Below, piece by piece: positions 19,990-30,335 of a stretch of 64,000 nt of DNA (its first letter is position 1; each line of letters begins with the position of its first letter). The notes beneath the pieces are model-generated. The model had not been told where the DNA came from. It saw nothing but the letters and a program-made list of their open reading frames with translations, and did not search any database. The stretch is from Psychrobacter aestuarii (GTDB lineage: Bacteria > Pseudomonadota > Gammaproteobacteria > Pseudomonadales > Moraxellaceae): NCBI RefSeq assembly GCF_904846035.1, contig NZ_CAJGYT010000001.1:2170001-2234000 (forward strand). The letters run 5' to 3'. The position numbers and the translations under genes are program-made.

Positions 19990-20280
19990 ATGAACATTCG
20001 TCCTTTACATGACCGCATTGTTGTTCGCCGCGTAGAAGAAGAGCAAAAAACCGCTGGTGGCATTTTACTGCCAGGTTCAGCACAAGAAAAACCCTCTCAA
20101 GGTGAAGTCTTGGCTGTGGGTAATGGTCAAATCCGTGAAAACGGCGACGTCCGCGCCCTAGATGTGAAAGTTGGCGATACCGTATTGTTCGGTCAATATG
20201 CAGGTCAAACGGTGAAAGTTGACGGTGAAGAATTATTAATCATGAAAGAAGCCGACGTGCTTGGCGTACTAGAAGCATAA
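19990..20280 (+). CDS. groES: Co-chaperonin GroES (Hsp10)
   Basis: The 96-residue subunit forms the seven-membered lid of the GroEL cavity. It begins [20 protein letters not shown], contains the mobile loop [20 protein letters not shown] that docks on GroEL, and ends [33 protein letters not shown] before the ATG is a good ribosome-binding site. groEL follows after 62 bases, and both lie downstream of a heat-shock-type promoter. Confidence 0.98.
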   Translation: MNIRPLHDRIVVRRVEEEQKTAGGILLPGSAQEKPSQGEVLAVGNGQIRENGDVRALDVKVGDTVLFGQYAGQTVKVDGEELLIMKEADVLGVLEA

Positions 20281-20336
20281 ATGCTCGCCGAGTAGCACAC
20301 GCACAACCTTATATAATTAGATGATTCTTGGAGTAA

Positions 20337-21992
<1,656 letters not shown>

Positions 21993-22039
21993 TCGTCCCT
22001 AATACTGCTATAAAGCTGGTTGAACCCATCAGCCAAACA

Positions 22040-22075
22040 AAACCCCCGATAGGCAATCGCTTATCGGGGGTTTTT
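22040..22075 (+). terminator. Terminator after groESL
   Basis: AACCCCCGATA pairs with TATCGGGGGTT around an 11-base loop, followed by T residues. It also separates groEL from the converging yaaA. Confidence 0.88.
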
Positions 22076-22112
22076 ATTGCCAAGCGTATCGCTTTAAATA
22101 GGACAGCTGTCC

Positions 22113-22910
22113 TTACTGCGCATCCGCATCGCGGCGGAACGTCCACGTCTTAGCATCAGACGCCGCTTCGCAGTAATAATAGCCTGCCAAGTTAAACCCC
22201 TTTAACCCTTCAGCCTCAGTAATCTTATTCTCGGCGGCGTATTTCACCATCAGACCGCGTGCTTTTTTGGCATAAAAGCTAATCACTTTATAGTTGCCAT
22301 TCTTTTCATCTTCAAAACGCGGGGTAATCACCCGTGCGCGTAGGGCTGCCTTTTTAATCGCCTTAAAGTATTCATTGGATGCCAGATTGACGAGTACAGG
22401 CTTGTCCTCATCGCCTTGTACCGCTTGCACGCGCTCGTTGACCACTTGCGTGATGGCGTCATCCCAAAACGTGTATAGGTTTTTGCCTTTGGGATTCTCT
22501 AATGCTGTGCCCATCTCTAGGCGGTATGGCTGGATTAAGTCCAGCGGTTTTAACACGCCATACAAGCCTGAAAGGATGCCCACGTGCGCATTGACATATT
22601 CGGCTGCGGCTTTGTCCAGCGCATAGCCGTCTAAGCCTGTATACACATCGCCATCGAACAAGTACAGCGCAGGCTTGGCATTGTCGGTGGTAAATGGCGT
22701 TTGCCACTGCTGGTTACGCTCAGCGTTTAAGGTCGCCAAGTCGTTTGAGATGCCCATCAGCTCTTGCAAGTCCAGCGGGTCTTTGTCTTTTAAGACGTGC
22801 ATCAGCTCGCTGGCGGGTGCAATCAGCTCAGGCTGCGAAAATTCAGTTGCCGCAGCGGGCACAGCGTCTGTTTCGTTCAGTGATTTTGCGGGGGAGAGTA
22901 AGAAGTACAT
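22113..22910 (-). CDS. yaaA: Peroxide stress protein YaaA (DUF328/UPF0246)
   Basis: In E. coli YaaA is induced by hydrogen peroxide and limits damage by keeping free intracellular iron low; it is also reported to bind DNA. The 265-residue protein begins MYFLLSPAKSLNET and has the family blocks LFDGDVYTGLDGY, LSGLYGVLKPLDLIQPYRLEMG, LVNLASNEYFKAI and KVISFYAKKARGLMVKYA. The start is preceded by AGGAATAATC. It is a single gene converging on groEL. Confidence 0.94.
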   Translation of the reverse strand: MYFLLSPAKSLNETDAVPAAATEFSQPELIAPASELMHVLKDKDPLDLQELMGISNDLATLNAERNQQWQTPFTTDNAKPALYLFDGDVYTGLDGYALDKAAAEYVNAHVGILSGLYGVLKPLDLIQPYRLEMGTALENPKGKNLYTFWDDAITQVVNERVQAVQGDEDKPVLVNLASNEYFKAIKKAALRARVITPRFEDEKNGNYKVISFYAKKARGLMVKYAAENKITEAEGLKGFNLAGYYYCEAASDAKTWTFRRDADAQ

Positions 22911-23251
22911 GATTATTCCTCATCAGCTAAAACGGGTTTAAAAATAAGTCAGGTCAATATACCAATAAAACGGCGAGCAGTAATGTAAAACCGAATTTAT
23001 CACTTAGTTTTAAGGTATCGCGCACAGCCAAGACAATACAAGGATTATTTATATAATAAATGTTCGTGATGGCTACTATAATTCCATTTATTTACTTGAT
23101 AGTATTTGTGAGGTTACTACCTTTGCGAAATGATGGTGTCCGAGTCCTAAAGAATACCGCTCTTTTGCTAAACAATATTGCTCCAATTCTAATCTGAATA
23201 TCGTCTGATGCATTATCCGTGCGATGCCGTCACTCACTACAAGGAAAGCGT
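22911..23251. other. Divergent intergenic region yaaA-pntAA
   Basis: AT-rich and without a credible reading frame. A TATAAT at 23077-23082 could be a -10 element for the pnt operon, but a convincing -35 was not found. I see no repeat or RNA gene. Confidence 0.35.
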
Positions 23252-24406
23252 ATGAACATAGGTGTTATCCGTGCCACCAGTGCCCTAGAAAATCGCGTAG
23301 CACTCACCCCTGACGCGGTCAAAAAATTACAAAAGCTGGGGTTTTCTGTAGTTGTTGAAACAGGGGCAGGTGTGGGCGCTTATTATACTGATGCCAGCTA
23401 TCAGGACGCGGGTGCCAGTATCGCGCCAACGAGCGCTGAGGTCATCAAGTCCGCAGATATGATTACTGTGGTAGATGATTTGTCAGCCAATTTGGTAGAA
23501 GGCATGCGCTCAGGACAACTGCTGATGGGTATGCTCGACCCGTATCGCAATACTCAGCTAAACACGTATGCAGAAAAAGGGGTTTCGGCATTTGCAATGG
23601 AGCTGCTGCCACGTACCTTGTCGCGTGCTCAGAATATGGATGTACTGTCTTCACAGGCCAATCTTGCAGGCTACAAAGCCGTGTTACTCGCAGCCAATAC
23701 CTACTCGCGTCCTTTTCCGATGTTTATGACGTCCGCAGGCACGGTAAAACCCGCCAAAGTTGTTATTTTGGGTGTCGGTGTGGCAGGTCTACAAGCCATT
23801 GCCACGGCAAAGCGTCTGGGCGCGGTTGTTGAGGCCAGTGATTTACGCCCTGCGGCCAAAGAACAAGTGGAATCATTGGGCGGTAAGTGGCTGGATGTGC
23901 CCATGAGCGAAGAAGAAGCCCAGCAAGCAAAAACCACGGGCGGCTATGCATGGACGCCGTCAGCGCAATACATCAAAGACCAAGCGGCCGTGGTGGACAA
24001 AGCCTTGCGTGCGGCGGACATCGTTATTACGACCGCGCAAATACCCGGACGCCAAGCCCCAAGGCTGGTACATAAAACGACGCTCGACACTATGAAAGCA
24101 GGGGCCGTAATTATTGATATGGCAGCTGCGACGGGCGGCAATGTCGAAGGGTGCATTGCGAATGAAACCGTCACAACTGAGCAAGGCGTACGCATCGTAG
24201 GGGCAGCGAATATTCCGTCCATGCTCGCAGCGCAGGCTTCTGACTTATACGCCAATAACTTGGTGAACTTTATTACAACGCTTATCAAAAGTGAGGCGTC
24301 TGATGGTGACAAAACAACACTAACTTTACACCTTGATATGAATGATGACATCCAAGGGGCATTGGCCGTGACCCATGCAGGGCAGATACGCCTCGCACCA
24401 CGCTAA
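23252..24406 (+). CDS. pntAA: NAD(P)+ transhydrogenase, alpha subunit part 1 (NAD-binding domain I)
   Basis: This soluble subunit of 384 residues carries the NAD(H)-binding domain I of the proton-translocating transhydrogenase, which makes NADPH at the expense of the proton gradient. It starts NIGVIRATSALENRVALTPDAV, as in alanine dehydrogenase/PntA. The Rossmann segment is KVVILGVGVAGLQAIATAKRLGA, followed by DLRPAAKEQVESLGG and TTAQIPGRQAPRLVH. ATG 23252 has AAGGAAAG upstream; a start at 23219 is less likely. The alpha chain is split here: the membrane part is a separate gene, giving a three-subunit enzyme rather than the two-subunit E. coli form. Confidence 0.95.
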   Translation: MNIGVIRATSALENRVALTPDAVKKLQKLGFSVVVETGAGVGAYYTDASYQDAGASIAPTSAEVIKSADMITVVDDLSANLVEGMRSGQLLMGMLDPYRNTQLNTYAEKGVSAFAMELLPRTLSRAQNMDVLSSQANLAGYKAVLLAANTYSRPFPMFMTSAGTVKPAKVVILGVGVAGLQAIATAKRLGAVVEASDLRPAAKEQVESLGGKWLDVPMSEEEAQQAKTTGGYAWTPSAQYIKDQAAVVDKALRAADIVITTAQIPGRQAPRLVHKTTLDTMKAGAVIIDMAAATGGNVEGCIANETVTTEQGVRIVGAANIPSMLAAQASDLYANNLVNFITTLIKSEASDGDKTTLTLHLDMNDDIQGALAVTHAGQIRLAPR

Positions 24407-24467
24407 TGACGCAGCGACGCATTGACAACACAGTTTGACAACTTTAAAGGGATTTTAGGAGAATCAG

Positions 24468-24836
24468 ATGATAGCGACCGTTTTGGGTGTAGCGCACGCT
24501 GGAGACATGGGTAGCACACCATTTGTAGCGATTTTTACCATTTTTGTGCTGGCGATTTTTGTGGGCTATTACGTGGTATGGGGCGTCACGCCTGCGCTGC
24601 ATACGCCGCTGATGGCAGTGACCAATGCGCTATCAAGCATTGTGATTGTGGGCGCGATGCTACAAACCGCGACGATTGATGGTAGTGACTTTAGTGCCAC
24701 CAGTCTGTTGGGTGCTTTTGCTGTATTTTTAGCCAGTATTAATATTTTTGGTGGCTTTGCGGTCACGGAGCGCATGCTGTCTATGTTCAAACCCAAAGCC
24801 AAAAAAGTAGCAGCCGACACTGGGAGCGACGCATGA
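24468..24836 (+). CDS. pntAB: NAD(P)+ transhydrogenase, alpha subunit part 2 (membrane)
   Basis: The 122-residue subunit holds three to four transmembrane helices of domain [22 protein letters not shown], the conserved [24 protein letters not shown], and [19 protein letters not shown] before TERMLSMF. It forms the proton channel together with PntB. TTTTAGGAGAATCAG is a strong ribosome-binding site. It follows pntAA by 61 bases and overlaps pntB by four bases (ATGA). Confidence 0.95.
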   Translation: MIATVLGVAHAGDMGSTPFVAIFTIFVLAIFVGYYVVWGVTPALHTPLMAVTNALSSIVIVGAMLQTATIDGSDFSATSLLGAFAVFLASINIFGGFAVTERMLSMFKPKAKKVAADTGSDA

Positions 24837-26230
24837 ATTCTATGAATGTCATCGCTGCCAATGCAGACTGGTTTTATCTTGTCGGTGCGATATTGTTCGT
24901 ATTGACGTTACGCGGCTTATCTAGTCCCAAAACCGCTATCCGTGGCAACCGTTTGGGTATGGCGGCCATGACCATTGCGGTGATTACGACCTTTTTCTTA
25001 GCGGATGGCCCTATACTTTGGCTGATTATTGGTGCCATGGTGCTGGGTGCGCTAGTTGGTTTATGGAAAGCCAAAACCGTCGCTATGACGCAGATGCCAG
25101 AGACCGTCGCGCTGATGCACTCATTTGTAGGTTTGGCGGCAGTTGCGATTGCTTTGGCAACCGTATTACATACCGAGCAAGCACACAGTACGGTAGCGCG
25201 TCTTGAATTGTTCGTCGGCTGTTTTATTGGCGCGATTACCTTTTCGGCATCCGTATTTGCCTTTGGTAAACTGGCGGCAAAAAGCTGGGCAAAAACAGTG
25301 GCTGGCAGCTGGGTGAAGCCCGTGCAGGCGCTGTTATTTATTGCCATGATTGGCTTTGGTATTCTGTATTTTACGACTGATTCTTTGACCGCATTTTATA
25401 TCATGACGCTATTGGCGGTAATTTTTGGCTGGATGTGGATTGCACCGATTGGTGGCGGTGACATGCCTGTTGTGGTATCGCTGTTAAACTCATTCTCAGG
25501 CTGGGCAGCCGCAGGTATCGGTTTTACGCTTGGCAACTCCATGCTGATTATCGCAGGCTCTTTGGTTGGCTCATCAGGCGCTATCTTGTCGTATATCATG
25601 TGCCGCGCGATGAACCGTTCCTTATTAAATGTTTTGTTTGGAGGTATGGGTACGGCTGCTGCTGTTGCTGGTGACGACGATGGCTCGCCAAAAACCTACA
25701 AGTCTGGTTCAGCAGAAGATGCAGGTTTCTTAATGGCCAATGCCAGTGATGTGATTATCGTACCAGGCTACGGTATGGCTCAAGGCCGCGCGCAGAATGC
25801 GGTTAAAGAAATGTACGCGCTATTAAAAGATGAAGGCGTCAATGTTCGCTTTGCGATTCACCCTGTCGCAGGGCGTATGCCAGGACACATGAACGTGTTA
25901 CTTGCCGAAGCAGACGTACCTTATGATGATATTTTAGAAATGGATGAGATTAATTCAGACTTTGCCAGTACTGATGTGGTGTTGGTGATTGGTGCAAATG
26001 ACGTGGTCAATCCATCTGCCAAACAAGACCCAGCCTCACCGATATTTGGCATGCCCATCCTTGAGGTGACCAAGGCACAAACCGTGATGGTTATCAAACG
26101 TTCAATGAGTACAGGCTACGCAGGTTTGGACAACAGCTTATTTTATATGGACAAAACCATGATGATATTTGGAGACGCCAAAAAAATTGTCGAAGAAATG
26201 GTGCGTAGCATCAACGGTACGGGTCACTAA
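24833..26230 (+). CDS. pntB: NAD(P)+ transhydrogenase, beta subunit
   Basis: PntB of 465 residues has an N-terminal membrane region with about eight helices and a C-terminal NADP(H)-binding domain III. Diagnostic blocks are [41 protein letters not shown], the nucleotide-binding [44 protein letters not shown] and [14 protein letters not shown]. The first ATG at 24833 overlaps the pntAB stop; a second in-frame ATG at 24842 is possible. It is the last gene of the operon. Confidence 0.96.
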   Translation: MNSMNVIAANADWFYLVGAILFVLTLRGLSSPKTAIRGNRLGMAAMTIAVITTFFLADGPILWLIIGAMVLGALVGLWKAKTVAMTQMPETVALMHSFVGLAAVAIALATVLHTEQAHSTVARLELFVGCFIGAITFSASVFAFGKLAAKSWAKTVAGSWVKPVQALLFIAMIGFGILYFTTDSLTAFYIMTLLAVIFGWMWIAPIGGGDMPVVVSLLNSFSGWAAAGIGFTLGNSMLIIAGSLVGSSGAILSYIMCRAMNRSLLNVLFGGMGTAAAVAGDDDGSPKTYKSGSAEDAGFLMANASDVIIVPGYGMAQGRAQNAVKEMYALLKDEGVNVRFAIHPVAGRMPGHMNVLLAEADVPYDDILEMDEINSDFASTDVVLVIGANDVVNPSAKQDPASPIFGMPILEVTKAQTVMVIKRSMSTGYAGLDNSLFYMDKTMMIFGDAKKIVEEMVRSINGTGH

Positions 26231-26275
26231 CAGTTATTCACTTACTGTGGCCTCATTGCCGTATTGAGTCTTGAA

Positions 26276-26451
26276 CTAGGGCGTGTCATCATTTAGATAG
26301 CGAGGCTTAAAGTGAGATAAATCGTCGCCAAATAAGGAAAAAATTGCAGAGAATATCGGTATATTCACAAGATTTTTGACGCTGTTTGGCAAGATTTAGC
26401 CAGTTTAAGACCGCTAAATGATTTCATGGGCTAATTGATGATACGCCCTAG
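26276..26451. mobile_element. MITE-like non-autonomous element with terminal inverted repeats
   Basis: The stretch is bounded by imperfect terminal inverted repeats. The left end, CTAGGGCGTGTCATCATTTAG at 26276-26296, matches the complement of the right end, CTAATTGATGATACGCCCTAG at 26431-26451, at 19 of 21 positions. CTAG at both borders could be a 4-bp target duplication, which would fit an IS5-type element, though CTAG is itself palindromic and could be part of the repeat. At 176 bp it has no coding capacity, so a transposase would have to act in trans. It lies between pntB and that operon's terminator. Confidence 0.7.
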
Positions 26452-26466
26452 ATTTTATCATCAGCC

Positions 26467-26494
26467 TAAAAGACTGCTTCGGCAGTCTTTTTCT
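26467..26494 (+). terminator. Terminator of the pnt operon
   Basis: AAAAGACTGC pairs with GCAGTCTTTT around a TTCG tetraloop, followed by a T-rich run. It is now separated from pntB by the 176-bp inserted element. Confidence 0.85.
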
Positions 26495-26544
26495 TTTATA
26501 CTTTATAAAAATAACCAAAAACATGACAAGGACCACCTCAGCAC

Positions 26545-27108
26545 ATGAACATGCTTATCCGTTTTTTTATCATGATGGCACTCTTAAAACAGTAGCTAAA
26601 GCACACCCAGTCATCAACAACTGAGTCAGCCGCATCACCATCGCAAAGCATTCAGCTTAACCATGAGCAATTGTTTTCGCCCATCTCTCGCAGCTATCGG
26701 GTTTTGCCACATGACATGGGCTGGCGTGATCATTTGCCAAACTATCGCTATCTGTCTTTTATTGAGCTGAACATCACCAAATGGATAGTCGAATGCTGTC
26801 ATCACAAAGGCATACCCAATCTGTTCTGGATTATCTCCATGCAAGAGATGGTCTATTTAAAAGAAGTGCGTTTTTTAGAAAAGCTCACGGTAAAAAGCCA
26901 GCTAGAAGGGTGGGATAAAAAATATCTGTATTTTCAGCACCATTTTTTTGTAAATAATAGCTTGATGGCAATTGGCATGACCAAGTTTATGCTAAAAACC
27001 AAAAAAGAACTCAAGCTTCCGCAAATTCTGGTCAATGAAGACAGCCATCCCAGTGCCGTGATAGATACGTGGAACGCGCATCAAACCGCCATCAAATCGC
27101 AAAATTAA
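26545..27108 (+). pseudogene. Hotdog-fold thioesterase-like gene interrupted by an in-frame TAG
   Basis: The main open part, from TTG 26671 to 27108, encodes a 4HBT/THEM6-like acyl thioesterase domain: YRVLPHDMGWRDHLPNYRYLSFIELNITKW, then the two hotdog strands around YLKEVRFLEKLTVKSQLEGWD and YLYFQHHFFV. The same frame extends upstream without shift to ATG 26545. Its first 16 codons encode a hydrophobic start (MNMLIRFFIMMALLKQ) of the sort seen at the N-terminus of this family, but then a TAG occurs at 26593-26595. Either the gene is a recent nonsense pseudogene, or a shorter cytosolic protein starts at TTG 26671 or nearby. The substrate cannot be assigned. Confidence 0.65.
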
Positions 27109-27149
27109 AAAAACTAAAACCTTTAAAAGTACCAAAATAAAAGTATCAA

Positions 27150-27402
27150 AATATCAGGCATCAATGAAGACCCCGTTTGCGGTAGTGGCAATGGCAGTGT
27201 GGCAGCATTTATGAGACACCATGCGGTCTTTGATTATGCAGAAGAAGAGGGGGCAGATGGTCTCACAATACAGTCTAGCCAAGGTCAGGTATTGGGTCGA
27301 GACGGGCACATCCGCCTACAGATTCAGCAAGCGGCAGTTTTGGTCGGCGGTCAAGCGGTGACCTGCATTGATGGCAGCATCCAATTGCCGTCGCTTAAAT
27401 AA
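27150..27402 (+). pseudogene. 3' remnant of a PhzF-family isomerase gene
   Basis: Translation in one frame gives INEDPVCGSGNGSVAAFMRH, then GLTIQSSQGQVLGRDGHIRL and VLVGGQAVTCIDGSIQL before the stop. This is the C-terminal third of the PhzF/YddE epimerase-like family (compare the family pattern DPVTGSGN ... G.GR.G ... V.IGG.AV). There is no matching N-terminal two-thirds upstream, only the thioesterase pseudogene, so the gene was truncated, probably by deletion. A GTG/ATG-initiated 67-residue frame from 27199 exists but would not be a working enzyme. Confidence 0.75.
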
Positions 27403-27469
27403 GTTTGCCCTTATGTGATGGCGCATTAAACGCATTTTTAGCTACCCTTAGCTACTTTAGGCAGACACA

Positions 27470-27500
27470 AAAAAAGCTGGGATAAGTCCCAGCTTTTTTA
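27470..27500. terminator. Bidirectional terminator downstream of fruA
   Basis: AAAAAAGCTGGGA pairs with TCCCAGCTTTTTT around a short loop, with A- and T-runs on both sides. On the minus strand it ends the fruBKA operon. Confidence 0.88.
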
Positions 27501-27574
27501 TCGAAGGTCAATGGTTTTTAGCAGTACAGGTATAAAACAGCCTATACCTCGTACAGCGCATACATAGGCTGTGC

Positions 27575-29374
27575 TTATACAGGTTGAGTCTCCAGACTGG
27601 GCGCAGCTTCTTGCCGTTTTTTAACAACTGCATACACCACACCAGTAACAATACTACCGGCAGCAATCGCCAACAAATACAGCATGGGCTGAGTGATGGC
27701 ATTGGGTATCAACAGCACAAACACCCCGCCATGTGGTGCCATTAGCTGGTTGTTAAATAGTGCCACCAGACCACCAGTCAACACTCCACCCACGATACAG
27801 CTGGGAATCACCCGTATCGGGTCTTTGGCAGCAAAGGGTATCGCCCCTTCCGAGATAAAACACAGCCCCAATACAAACGCCGCCTTACCCGCATCACGCT
27901 CTGGCTGGCTAAATTTATTTCTAGCGACCAAAGTCGCAATGCCCATACCAATCGCAGGCACCATACCGCCCGCCATGGTTGCCGCCATTGGCATATAAGT
28001 TTGCGTGGTCAGCAGCCCAACGGTAAAGGTATAAGCAGCTTTGTTAATTGGACCACCAAGGTCTATACACATCATGCCAGCCAGCACCATACCCATCAGT
28101 ACCGCATTGGTCGTGCCCATATTGTTCAAGAAGTTTTGCATGGCTTCAAAGATTTGCGCCACAGGGTTGCCAATCACATAAATCATCGCCAAGCCAACAA
28201 TCAAAGACGCCAGCAGGGGAATGATTAAAATGGGTTTTAAGGCCTCCAAACTGGCGGGCATTTTTAACTTTTTGGCGATGAGTAATGCCACATAACCGGC
28301 CAAAAATCCAGAGACAATCCCGCCCAAAAACCCTGCTTGTAGCTGACTTGCCAGCACCCCACCTATCAATCCGGGCGCCAGCCCTGGACGGTCGGCAATG
28401 GAGTAGGCGATGTAGCCAGACAGCATAGGCACCATAAGTAAAAATGCCGCATCACCCACTTGCTTGAGTGCTGCCGCCAGTGTGCCCGGCTCTTTAAATG
28501 CCTCGATACCAAACACAAACGACAGCGCAATCAACAAACCACCGGCAACCACCATAGGCAGCATGAAAGACACACCTGTCAGTAGGTGTTTATAAACGCC
28601 TGCTTTTTCTTTTTTCTCAGCGCCTTGAGCGCCGCTACTGACATCAGCAGCTTGATTGGCAGCAGTCAGCACTTTGGCTTCAGTGATCGCTTGCGCAAAA
28701 GCTTTATCGGTCTGTTTTAAGGCAAATCCGGTGCTACAGCGGTACACACGTTTGCCCACAAAGCGGTCAGTATTCACTTCAATATCTGCCGCCAGTATCA
28801 CAATATCTGCCTGCTCAATGTCTTCATCAGACAAAATATTTTTTGCCCCCACCGAGCCTTGGGTTTCCACCTCAATTTCATAACCCAGCTTTGCGGCGCC
28901 TTGTTCCAAGGCTTCAGCCGCCATAAAGGTATGCGCGACCCCAGTTGGGCAGGCAGTGATGGCAACAAAACGGGTAGGGTCGCTTGTCGAGGGATTTATA
29001 GAGGGGCTGCTTGAGGGGCTACTAGAGAGGCTTGCTGCTGGCTCGCCTGCTTGACCTGTTTCCAAGTCTGCTTCATTAACGCTTGCATGACTTAATGCCG
29101 TCGTTAATAACGCCTGAGCATCTTGCTGGGCATTGGCTAAATGAATATTCGCCACAGGCTTGCCTTGTAGTTTTCCGACAGACTTTAGCGGCTCGCCCAC
29201 CACAATCACCGCATCCACCGCACTGGCATCAAAGGTTTTGGCAGACTCAGAAATAAAATGCTCATAGCCAAGCTGGGTTGCCACACTGGCAAGTTTTCTG
29301 GTCAAAATCAACGCATTAATGGGCTGCGTGCTGCTATGAGGAATAAATAAAATGTGTTTAATATCTTGCATCAT
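27575..29374 (-). CDS. fruA: PTS fructose transporter, EIIBC component
   Basis: This is the membrane permease that imports fructose and phosphorylates it to fructose 1-phosphate. The order is a degenerate IIB-like domain (residues about 1-100), a Ser/Pro-rich linker (115-131), the active IIB domain with the phosphorylated Cys142 in ITACPTGVAHTFMAAEALEQ, then the IIC membrane domain from about 265 with GVSFMLPMVVAGGLLIALSF and GFISEGAIPFAAKDP-like FISEGAIPFAAKDPIRVIP. At 599 residues the length is typical. The gene is the last of fruB-fruK-fruA, one base behind fruK. The second residue may be the true start, since two Met codons are adjacent. Confidence 0.96.
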   Translation of the reverse strand: MMQDIKHILFIPHSSTQPINALILTRKLASVATQLGYEHFISESAKTFDASAVDAVIVVGEPLKSVGKLQGKPVANIHLANAQQDAQALLTTALSHASVNEADLETGQAGEPAASLSSSPSSSPSINPSTSDPTRFVAITACPTGVAHTFMAAEALEQGAAKLGYEIEVETQGSVGAKNILSDEDIEQADIVILAADIEVNTDRFVGKRVYRCSTGFALKQTDKAFAQAITEAKVLTAANQAADVSSGAQGAEKKEKAGVYKHLLTGVSFMLPMVVAGGLLIALSFVFGIEAFKEPGTLAAALKQVGDAAFLLMVPMLSGYIAYSIADRPGLAPGLIGGVLASQLQAGFLGGIVSGFLAGYVALLIAKKLKMPASLEALKPILIIPLLASLIVGLAMIYVIGNPVAQIFEAMQNFLNNMGTTNAVLMGMVLAGMMCIDLGGPINKAAYTFTVGLLTTQTYMPMAATMAGGMVPAIGMGIATLVARNKFSQPERDAGKAAFVLGLCFISEGAIPFAAKDPIRVIPSCIVGGVLTGGLVALFNNQLMAPHGGVFVLLIPNAITQPMLYLLAIAAGSIVTGVVYAVVKKRQEAAPSLETQPV

Positions 29375-29375
29375 A

Positions 29376-30332
29376 CTAGCCTAATGGGTGGACAGTGACT
29401 TGCTGCTGCAAATCGGTAATAGAAGAAAAATCAGAAATGCTAAAGCCCACTTGCGTCACCGCATGACTGGCAATCGCAGTAGCTTGAGTCAAAATTTGTT
29501 CGGCACTATCATCGGACAACAAGCCATGCACCATACCGGCTAATAGCGAATCGCCAGCGCCCACGGTGCTTTTCACCGTCACATGGGGTGCTTTGGCATA
29601 CAGTGGCTGTTGTGTATTGAGCCAGTTAACCCCTTGCTCCCCCATCGAGATGACTACATGCTCAATGTTCTGGTTAATCGAGGCAAATAGCTTTTGTTGT
29701 TCTCGAAACGTTGCCGCAGGTCGGTGAAAGGTTTCTGTCAGCTCGTCGGTATTGGGTTTTATCAGCCAAGGACTGGCAGCAATAGCCGCACTCAGCGCCT
29801 GACCGCTGGTATCCACGGCCACTTTCTTGCCTTGTGATTTAAGCCATTCAATCAGTGCAGTCAGCTCTTTGGTTTTATAACCTTGTGGTAAGCTGCCAGC
29901 AATGATAACCACATCCACTTCATTGCCGCCAGTTTCTGCATCGCTTTGCAAAACAGCACTGAGCTGAGCTCGCAGCTGGGTTTTGGCGTTGTCATCCACC
30001 CAAAATCCTTTGCCATTAATGTCGGTCATGCGTCCTGACGCTTCAGCAATTTTCAGGTTTTGCCGAGTCTCACCGGACACATACACAAACTGATTATCAA
30101 ACCCTTCACGAGCAAAGTGACTTTCAAATATCTGACGGTTCTCATCCCCCAAAAACCCACTGACAACAACTTCATGCCCCAAGTCTTTGAGCACTTGTGC
30201 CACATTCAAGCCCTTGCCAGCTGCATGGGTGATGACAGACTGCTGTCGGTTCACAGCACCTACCATCAGCTCATCAATGCCCACCGTCAAGTCAATGGCA
30301 GGGTTTAGGGTAATGGTTAATATCTTTGCCAT
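29376..30332 (-). CDS. fruK: 1-phosphofructokinase
   Basis: FruK phosphorylates fructose 1-phosphate to fructose 1,6-bisphosphate, feeding fructose into glycolysis. The 318-residue PfkB-family protein begins ILTITLNPAIDLTVGID and has the first PfkB signature AAGKGLNVAQVLKDLG. The second, STVGAGDSLLAGMVHGLL, includes the catalytic Asp of the GAGD motif. It is packed between fruB and fruA with gaps of one to three bases, so translation is coupled. Confidence 0.96.
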   Translation of the reverse strand: MAKILTITLNPAIDLTVGIDELMVGAVNRQQSVITHAAGKGLNVAQVLKDLGHEVVVSGFLGDENRQIFESHFAREGFDNQFVYVSGETRQNLKIAEASGRMTDINGKGFWVDDNAKTQLRAQLSAVLQSDAETGGNEVDVVIIAGSLPQGYKTKELTALIEWLKSQGKKVAVDTSGQALSAAIAASPWLIKPNTDELTETFHRPAATFREQQKLFASINQNIEHVVISMGEQGVNWLNTQQPLYAKAPHVTVKSTVGAGDSLLAGMVHGLLSDDSAEQILTQATAIASHAVTQVGFSISDFSSITDLQQQVTVHPLG

Positions 30333-30335
30333 GCC

